Positions 58,591 to 64,000 of a DNA stretch of 64,000 bases are shown piece after piece. The translations under genes and the position numbers were made by a program. The notes under the pieces were generated by a model, which worked only from the letters and a program-made list of their open reading frames with translations, ran no database searches and was not told the DNA's origin. The DNA comes from Verrucomicrobiota bacterium (lineage in GTDB: Bacteria; Verrucomicrobiota; Verrucomicrobiia; Limisphaerales; JACRJZ01): positions 1 through 64,000 of the forward strand of contig JACRJZ010000140.1 of NCBI GenBank assembly GCA_016219875.1, written 5' to 3'. Each line of letters opens with the position of its first letter. Position 1 is the stretch's first letter.

Positions 58591-59549
58591 CCCCAGATCA
58601 ACCCGCGGTTGTTCTTACCGGTGCTACCGGTTTCATTGGTTCAGCGGTCCTCGCCGAATTGCTTTCACAGAGAAGACGTACTTTGGTTTTGCTTCGCCCG
58701 GAATCGAATTGCCGTCGGATTGCGCCCTTGAGCGGCTATGAGGGGATCAGCTATACGCACCTGGGCGATGCAAAGCTGGCCACGCAGCTTCGTGATTTTC
58801 AGCCTGCAGTCCTAATCCACTGCGCGTGGCGCGGTGTCGCGGGAAACGAACGCGATGCCGCGTACCAAATCGCCGAGAACCTCCCGTTCACGCTTGATTC
58901 GGTGAAACTGGCCGCCGCCTGCGGGTGCCGCCAATGGATCGGCCTCGGCTCTCAGGCGGAATACGGCAATCTCAATCGCGTGATCGCCGAAACCGCACCG
59001 ACGCTGCCTACGACGGTTTATGGTAAAGCCAAACTGGCGGCGGGCGTAGCGGCCTTGGCCCTGGCCGAAGCCAGCGGATTGCATGGGGCGTGGGTTCGAG
59101 TCTTCTCGACCTATGGTCCTGGTGACTATCCACAGTGGTTCATTCCGTATGTGATTCGCGAGTTGCTCCAAGGCAAACGGCCGCAGCTAACGCGGTGCGA
59201 CCAGATTTGGGATTACCTCTACGTGCAGGATGCTGCACGGGCCATCATCACTCTGGCTGACGGGTGGACAGACGGTATATTCAACCTTGGCTCTGGCATG
59301 GCGCGGCCTTTGCGGCAGGTGGTGGAGATCATCCGTCGCGAGTTGGACATGCCACCGGAACCCGAATTTGGAGCGTTGCCATATCGGCCTGACCAGGTGA
59401 TGCATCTGCAGGCCGACATCTCGAAGCTCCAACAGGCTTCACGCTGGTTTCCCCTCGTAAGCTTGGAACAAGGACTTCGTGTGACAGTTGACTTCTACCG
59501 GCAGGAGATCACTGAAGCACGGCAGGTGAATGCAAATGCGATGGTTTAG
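58581..59549 (+). CDS. NAD-dependent epimerase/dehydratase (SDR), sugar-nucleotide reductase-like
   Basis: The protein has 322 residues. VVLTGATGFIGSAVLAELLS is the NAD-binding motif (about 10-29). The catalytic triad region includes IGLGSQAEYG and TVYGKAKLAAGV (Tyr-x3-Lys), then RVFSTYGPGDYPQWFIPYVI. IWDYLYVQDAARAI is the usual Asp-Val/Tyr segment. It is likely to reduce or epimerise the 4-keto-deoxysugar made by the dehydratase, as in abequose- or yersiniose-type pathways, but the exact product is unknown. It overlaps the dehydratase gene by 10 bp and the following gene by 20 bp, so the three are translated together. Confidence 0.88.
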   Translation: MVLTPDQPAVVLTGATGFIGSAVLAELLSQRRRTLVLLRPESNCRRIAPLSGYEGISYTHLGDAKLATQLRDFQPAVLIHCAWRGVAGNERDAAYQIAENLPFTLDSVKLAAACGCRQWIGLGSQAEYGNLNRVIAETAPTLPTTVYGKAKLAAGVAALALAEASGLHGAWVRVFSTYGPGDYPQWFIPYVIRELLQGKRPQLTRCDQIWDYLYVQDAARAIITLADGWTDGIFNLGSGMARPLRQVVEIIRRELDMPPEPEFGALPYRPDQVMHLQADISKLQQASRWFPLVSLEQGLRVTVDFYRQEITEARQVNANAMV

Positions 59550-61320
59550 ACCTTGGTGCATGCACATGCAACCAGTCGCTTCAACCTTTGAACCAATGAC
59601 GGTCGCCGACTACTTCGTACAGTTCCTCAAGCAGCGTCAGGTCAGCTGTGTTTTCCAGCTTTCTGGTGGCATGATCATGCACCTCATCGATGCCCTTCAC
59701 CAGGATGGCGGCATTCAGATGATAAACGTCCACCACGAGCAAACCTCTGGGTTCGCGGCTGAGGTGGTTGGGCGACTTTCCGGTCGCCCCGGCGTTGCCA
59801 TCGCGACCAGTGGTCCGGGTGCTCTCAACCTCCTGGGCGGCATTGCTAGTTCGTACTTTGATTCCAGCCCGGCAGTGTACATCACGGGCCAAGTGAACAC
59901 CCACGAGCAAAAGGCCAATTCCTCCGTGCGCCAATTGGGTTTCCAGGAGACAGACATCGTGAGAATGGCTGCTCCGATCTCCAAGATGGCCGTGAAAGTG
60001 ACCCGGGCGGTGGACGTGCCGCGCCTTCTCAACGAGGCTTTCGCCGTGGCCACGGCGGGACGGCCTGGTCCTGTGCTCCTCGATCTCCCCATGAACCTGG
60101 CGCGCGCCTTCGTTGCAGGTGCCGAACCAATGCGGGCCGCGTGCGCCTCTGCAGGACCCGAAAGCCAGGACGATAGCGCTGTTGTGAAAGTCTACGAAGC
60201 GATCCTGTGTGGAGGCCGGCCCATGATCTTAGCGGGGCATGGCGTCCGGCTGGGGGGCGCCGCCTCGGCGCTGCGGAGTCTTTCCGAGAAGCTAAGGATT
60301 CCGGTTGTCCATTCACTCCTCGCCTCTGATTGCATTCCGTATCACTCGCCCGTCCGCTTTGGCATGATCGGCACCTATGGCAATCGCTGGGCAAATCACG
60401 CGCTTGCCGTCGCGGACCCGCTCATCGTGATCGGCAGTCGTTTGGACATCCGGCAAACTGGTGCCGACACCTCGTCCTTCAAAGGCCAGCGCACCATTTT
60501 TCACATCGACGTCGAGCTGACCGAGATTAACAACCGAGTACCAGGGTGTTGCCCCGTTCTTATGGATGCCAAGACGTTCTTGGACGGTCTGTGCCGCGTG
60601 GCCGAAGAACAGAAGACTGAGGCCAAGACGGAATGGCTGGAAACCATTGAGAGTTGGCGGCGGCAATGGCCGGACACCGAGGAGAACAAAAGCGCCAGAG
60701 GCATCAACCCGAACATTCTGATGCACAAGCTTTCCGAAAATCGCAAGGTGGCGGCTTACTGCGTTGACGTCGGCCTTCACCAAATGTGGGCCGGTCAGTC
60801 GCTTGAAATCTACGACGAGCAACGCTTCATCACCTCTGGTGGCTTAGGCGCGATGGGCTTCGCCCTTCCTGCTGCGGTGGGGGCTGCGGCCTTCTATAGG
60901 AACACTCAGCCTGTGATGGTCATTGCCGGGGATGCTGGTTTCCAACTCAATATCCAGGAACTTCAGACTATCCGGCGTTATGGCATGCCAGTCAAAATGG
61001 TCGTGGTTAACAACGGCTGTCACGGTATGACTCGACACTTTCAGGATAGCTATTTTTCAAGTCGGTATCCCGGCACCGTCTGGGGGTATGACGCGCCATC
61101 GTTCGCCCATGTTGCCCGCGCTTATGGTATCCGTGGTTTGGAAGCCGAGAACATGCGTAGCCTGACGGAAGCAATTGAGGCGATGTGGCGTGACCCGCTC
61201 GAACCGATTCTGGTGGACGTGAAGATTGACCCCGCTATGACCGCCTACCCGAAGATTGCCTTCGGAAAGCCAATCAACCAAATGGAACCCATGGCTAGGC
61301 CCAATGCTATGGGTAAGTGA
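59530..61320 (+). CDS. Thiamine-diphosphate-dependent enzyme, acetolactate-synthase-like (YerE-like by context)
   Basis: The protein has 596 residues. The activating Glu lies in INVHHEQTSGFAAEVVGR, and SGPGALNLLGGIASSY matches the pyrimidine-binding domain. The ThDP/Mg motif near residues 465-500 is GDAGFQLNIQELQ followed by VKMVVVNNG. The fold is that of acetolactate synthase, but no biosynthetic regulatory subunit is nearby. Within a CDP-deoxysugar cluster the best analogue is YerE, which transfers an acetyl unit from pyruvate to a CDP-keto-deoxysugar to make a branched sugar. ATG 59530 has an AGG 5 bp upstream; ATG 59596 (MTVADYF) is also possible. It overlaps the SDR gene. Confidence 0.85.
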   Translation: MQMRWFRPWCMHMQPVASTFEPMTVADYFVQFLKQRQVSCVFQLSGGMIMHLIDALHQDGGIQMINVHHEQTSGFAAEVVGRLSGRPGVAIATSGPGALNLLGGIASSYFDSSPAVYITGQVNTHEQKANSSVRQLGFQETDIVRMAAPISKMAVKVTRAVDVPRLLNEAFAVATAGRPGPVLLDLPMNLARAFVAGAEPMRAACASAGPESQDDSAVVKVYEAILCGGRPMILAGHGVRLGGAASALRSLSEKLRIPVVHSLLASDCIPYHSPVRFGMIGTYGNRWANHALAVADPLIVIGSRLDIRQTGADTSSFKGQRTIFHIDVELTEINNRVPGCCPVLMDAKTFLDGLCRVAEEQKTEAKTEWLETIESWRRQWPDTEENKSARGINPNILMHKLSENRKVAAYCVDVGLHQMWAGQSLEIYDEQRFITSGGLGAMGFALPAAVGAAAFYRNTQPVMVIAGDAGFQLNIQELQTIRRYGMPVKMVVVNNGCHGMTRHFQDSYFSSRYPGTVWGYDAPSFAHVARAYGIRGLEAENMRSLTEAIEAMWRDPLEPILVDVKIDPAMTAYPKIAFGKPINQMEPMARPNAMGK

Positions 61321-61801
61321 TGTTCAACGACGGCAAACTTAATGACCACTCGAACAGGGAGCGGTTTAATTCCTGCCTGGTCTTCAACTCGCCGGGTTTT
61401 CCCATAGTGGACTACAATTGGATACGAAGCTCGGGCGCGGCCAGTGGATGGTGAACCGAGCCGCCTTGAATTGATACGCACAAGGCAAAACACCCCCGGT
61501 CCATTTAGTCTATTGATCAACACCGGTTTCCGCAGTTTCTTTGCTCCTCTTGCTGGTTTTCGAAAATTCATTGTCGTTGAAGAGCACATGGCCGAAAGGG
61601 GCTTGGCAGATATGCTGTGTGCAGACGTCCCTCGGCGAGTGGAGATTCACTCCGTTTCCATCTCGGAACCGACTGCACATTAAGTTGGCCTCAACCCTAC
61701 CTTCGTGCGCGGGTCGGACTCACGGTGCAAGTGATTATCGAATCGGCAAGCATAGACAAATTGGTGCCAGTTTGAAGGGTGGAATTTGCTCGAATGCCTA
61801 A
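61320..61801 (+). other. Stretch with short unrecognised frames between two cluster genes
   Basis: ATG 61320 overlaps the previous stop (TGATG) and opens a 45-codon frame (MFNDGKLNDHSNRERFNSCL and then VFNSPGFPIV). Another frame, 61444-61683, reads NTGFRSFFAPLAGFRKFIVV. Neither has a recognised domain. The overlap suggests that a real operon gene once stood here and has decayed, but the frames cannot be joined into a known protein. There is no repeat element. Confidence 0.4.
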
Positions 61802-62590
61802 ATGAACCCATCGTCTCCGGCGATCTTGGTGGTCTCATGCGATGCCTACCAAGACTTGTGGCACCCTTTCTTTGAGTGCTTGTTCAAGTACTGGCCCGAT
61901 TGCCCCTTTCCCGTTCACTTGGGATCCAATCACCAGAGTTATCCAGATGCACGGGTGCTGGGCTTGCGTATTGGCCCGGATGTGGACTACTCCTCCAATT
62001 TGGAACGAATGCTCCGGCGATTGAACCATGAATGGGTGATTCTCTGGATCGAAGACCGGCTCCTGAGCGGGACGGTTGATACATCCCGCTTGATGGAGAC
62101 AGTCAGTCAGGCCCAGACCCAGGGCGCGGGATATTTAAAGTTGCTTTCCGAGTATCCCGTTGCTTATTCAGACGAGAATGCCTCTCTCATTGGCGAGTTG
62201 CCCAAGGGCATCCGCTATCGGGTTTCCATTACGGTGGGATTATGGCGCAAGCACATCTTGTTGGAGTTGCTGCGCCCCGGCGAAACCGCGTGGGAGTTGG
62301 AACGTAAAGGGAGCCTTCGGTCGAACCATATGGATGCAAAGTTTTTTGGCATGAACGTCACCACATTGGCCTGGCCGGTCATCCAGGAGGTGCATGCGGT
62401 TGTCAAACGAAAGTGGAACCGAACTGCGGTGGCGTTTCTGCGCGAGGAGGGCTTCGGGGAGTTGATTGAGCGGCGGGAGTTGTTAAGCAGGTGGTCCCAG
62501 TGGTATTGCAGGGTCTATGCAGCAAGACTGAGACTGTTCATCAAGCTGCGGCGGCACTGGTGGCATCCCCGTGCGGCCCTCGTCAACTAA
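61802..62590 (+). CDS. Putative glycosyltransferase-like protein of the polysaccharide cluster
   Basis: The 262-residue protein starts PAILVVSCDAYQDLWHPFFE and continues CPFPVHLGSNHQSYPDARVL. WVILWIEDRLLSGTVDTSRL is a candidate for an acidic DxD-like nucleotide-sugar site (here IEDR). YRVSITVGLWRKHILLELL and SNHMDAKFFGMN are typical of cluster-encoded transferases with a GT-A-like fold. There is no signal peptide or membrane span. The family could not be named with certainty. It lies between the sugar-nucleotide genes and the flippase gene, which supports a role in assembling the repeat unit. Base composition is AT-richer than the 0-50 kb part. Confidence 0.65.
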   Translation: MNPSSPAILVVSCDAYQDLWHPFFECLFKYWPDCPFPVHLGSNHQSYPDARVLGLRIGPDVDYSSNLERMLRRLNHEWVILWIEDRLLSGTVDTSRLMETVSQAQTQGAGYLKLLSEYPVAYSDENASLIGELPKGIRYRVSITVGLWRKHILLELLRPGETAWELERKGSLRSNHMDAKFFGMNVTTLAWPVIQEVHAVVKRKWNRTAVAFLREEGFGELIERRELLSRWSQWYCRVYAARLRLFIKLRRHWWHPRAALVN

Positions 62591-62707
62591 CGGGGGCGCA
62601 ATCCGGTTTTGCGGACGGAGGTACTGGCAAGCCTCAGGGCAGTGTCCCAACGTGTTCTGGAAATCCTGAATCCTCCACACAATGCGCTGGTGATTCCCAA
62701 GCGAGGC

Positions 62708-64000
62708 ATGGTCGATCGACTTTGCTTGAGTTGGTTGGGGTGGCTGGGAGTTGATCAAGCCATCTTTTTCAATCTACTCACCCGCTTCTGGCAAGCGGGG
62801 GCGGGTTTTATCACCCTGCTGTTTGTTGCCCGATATCTATCGCCGCAGGAGCAAGGAGTCTATTACACGTTTAACAGCGTGTTGGCGCTCCAAGTGTTCT
62901 TCGAATTGGGGCTGACCTTTGTGGTGATGCAATTTGCCAGCCACGAGATGGCCCACTTGGAATGGACGATCAACGGCACTCTGGCGGGAAACAGCCACGC
63001 CAAGGCGCGGGTGGCTTCCCTCCTCCGCCTGGCTGCCAATTGGTACGCCGTTGCAGCCGGTTCGCTGATTTTAGTGGTTGTACCTGCGGGCCTGCTTCTC
63101 TTTCAACGACAGGCAAGCGCACTGGACGGTGTTGTCTATCGGCTTCCTTGGACGACGCTGGTCGTTTTTGCCGCCGGTTCATTGTTGATCAGCCCCATCT
63201 TTGCTACTCTTGAAGGGTTGGGGAAAGTCGCGGAGGTCGCCCGCTTTCGAGCCCTCCAAGAAATTGTTTCCACCGTCTTGCTCTGGCTTGCCTTGTGCTC
63301 CCGCTGGGGGCTGATCGCCGCCTGCGTCTTCCAGGCCAGCCGCCTTTTGTCCGGGGGCCTTTGGTTGTTCGCGCGCCAAAGGCCGTTTCTACTGGATTTG
63401 CTGCGCTTGCGCTCGAGGCATTGCGGGATCCATTGGGGCCGGGAAATCTGGCCGTTGCAGTGGAAGATAGCCATCAGTTGGATAAGCGGGTACCTCATCA
63501 CGCAACTGTTTAATCCCATCTTGTTTGTGTTCCAGGGGCCGGTTTTGGCCGGGCGCATGGGGATGAGTCTGACGCTGGCCAGCGGCTTAAGCGGTGCCGC
63601 TATGGCTTGGATCAACACCAAGGCTCCACTCTTCGGAATCTTGGTGGCACGCAAAGATTACCGGCAGTTGGACCGAATTTTCTTCACTGCCCTGTGGCGC
63701 TGCTTGCTGCTGGGCTGCGTGGGCGCGGCGGCACTGTGGCTCGGTGTGCTGTATCTGGGCCACGTTGGACATCCCTTGAGCCAGCGGTTGTTGACACCGT
63801 CGCAGTTGGCGTTGTTGTTGGTCATCAGCGTAATGGGATTGATTGTCTCCGCCCAAGCCACTTATCTGCGGGCCCATAAGCAGGAGCCTTTCATGGTGCT
63901 CTCCGTTGTTAATGGTGTGCTGACGGGCCTCTCCGCTCTGTGGATGGGTTGGCGCTTTGGCGTGACTGCCATGTTGGCGGGCTATTTCTTCACCATGCTT
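62708..64000 (+). CDS. Wzx-type polysaccharide flippase, runs off the window
   Basis: At least 431 codons stay open to the window edge. Hydrophobic segments recur every 25-40 residues: AGAGFITLLFVARYLSPQEQ, LALQVFFELGLTFVVMQFAS, YAVAAGSLILVVVPAGLLLF and LALLLVISVMGLIVSAQATY. RYLSPQEQGVYYTFNSVLAL is the usual start of lipopolysaccharide/O-antigen flippases and MurJ-like exporters. About ten or eleven of the expected 12-14 helices are in the window. It would move lipid-linked repeat units across the inner membrane. The start may also be GTG 62690 or GTG 62642, both in frame. The gene follows the transferase gene by 117 bp. Confidence 0.85.
   Translation, partial: MVDRLCLSWLGWLGVDQAIFFNLLTRFWQAGAGFITLLFVARYLSPQEQGVYYTFNSVLALQVFFELGLTFVVMQFASHEMAHLEWTINGTLAGNSHAKARVASLLRLAANWYAVAAGSLILVVVPAGLLLFQRQASALDGVVYRLPWTTLVVFAAGSLLISPIFATLEGLGKVAEVARFRALQEIVSTVLLWLALCSRWGLIAACVFQASRLLSGGLWLFARQRPFLLDLLRLRSRHCGIHWGREIWPLQWKIAISWISGYLITQLFNPILFVFQGPVLAGRMGMSLTLASGLSGAAMAWINTKAPLFGILVARKDYRQLDRIFFTALWRCLLLGCVGAAALWLGVLYLGHVGHPLSQRLLTPSQLALLLVISVMGLIVSAQATYLRAHKQEPFMVLSVVNGVLTGLSALWMGWRFGVTAMLAGYFFTML

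Noticed and set aside
1..64000. tRNA, rRNA and prophage genes
   Set aside because: No cloverleaf, ribosomal RNA segment, integrase or phage structural gene was recognised in the window.

Overview
The window looks like chromosome of a high-GC, free-living member of the Verrucomicrobiota, most like the soil and freshwater Pedosphaerales/Limisphaerales type. This is an inference from gene content: Tat-exported Gfo/Idh/MocA oxidoreductases, ThuA and sugar-isomerase-like proteins, many secreted glycoside hydrolases and beta-helix proteins, a sigma-factor fusion, and spacers full of short palindromic repeats. No rRNA or tRNA gene was seen.

Layout. 1-142 is the 3' end of a group II intron. 0.4-16.5 kb holds a GH42 beta-galactosidase, an ABC-2 permease divergent from a zinc-ribbon Ser/Thr kinase, two Tat-exported oxidoreductases, a HEAT-repeat protein, a ThuA/TIM-barrel fusion and a GH28-like protein. 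An AT-richer orphan gene and a GH5 remnant interrupt this stretch. 16.9-24.1 kb (minus strand) is a regulated ABC exporter operon: orphan winged-helix regulator, YtrA-type GntR regulator, ATPase and two very large permeases. 26.4-30.0 kb is a tight plus-strand NAD/ADP-ribose-type cluster: small unknown protein, ADP-ribosylglycohydrolase, SPFH protein, NAD-kinase-like protein and a decayed COG3541-like nucleotidyltransferase. A sigma factor-TM-CotH fusion follows at once. 32.6-52.9 kb returns to secreted carbohydrate-active proteins (sialidase-like, nitrilase-like, GHL6-like, beta-helix, SGNH hydrolase, six-hairpin glycosidase). It also carries a beta-propeller protein, a 1,525-residue Sel1 protein with an unrecognised C-terminus, and a patch of gene remnants around a SUI1 factor. 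52.9-56.5 kb is gene-poor, made of low-complexity spacer around two toxin-antitoxin loci whose toxins are both frameshifted. 56.5-64 kb begins a surface-polysaccharide cluster: CDP-glucose synthesis, a YerE-like thiamine-diphosphate enzyme, and a flippase that runs off the window.

The strongest non-genic signal is the repeat load. At least five families of inverted repeats occupy the spacers. One is a 100-bp MITE-like element with 5-bp target duplications at three sites. Another has inserted in frame into the export signal region of an oxidoreductase. A strand-asymmetric low-complexity sequence lies upstream of genes, nearly always in the direction of the downstream gene, and has entered the CDP-glucose dehydratase gene.

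Most promising for new biology: the NAD/ADP-ribose cluster with its adjacent sigma-CotH fusion, the oriented spacer sequence, and the C-terminal part of the Sel1 protein.
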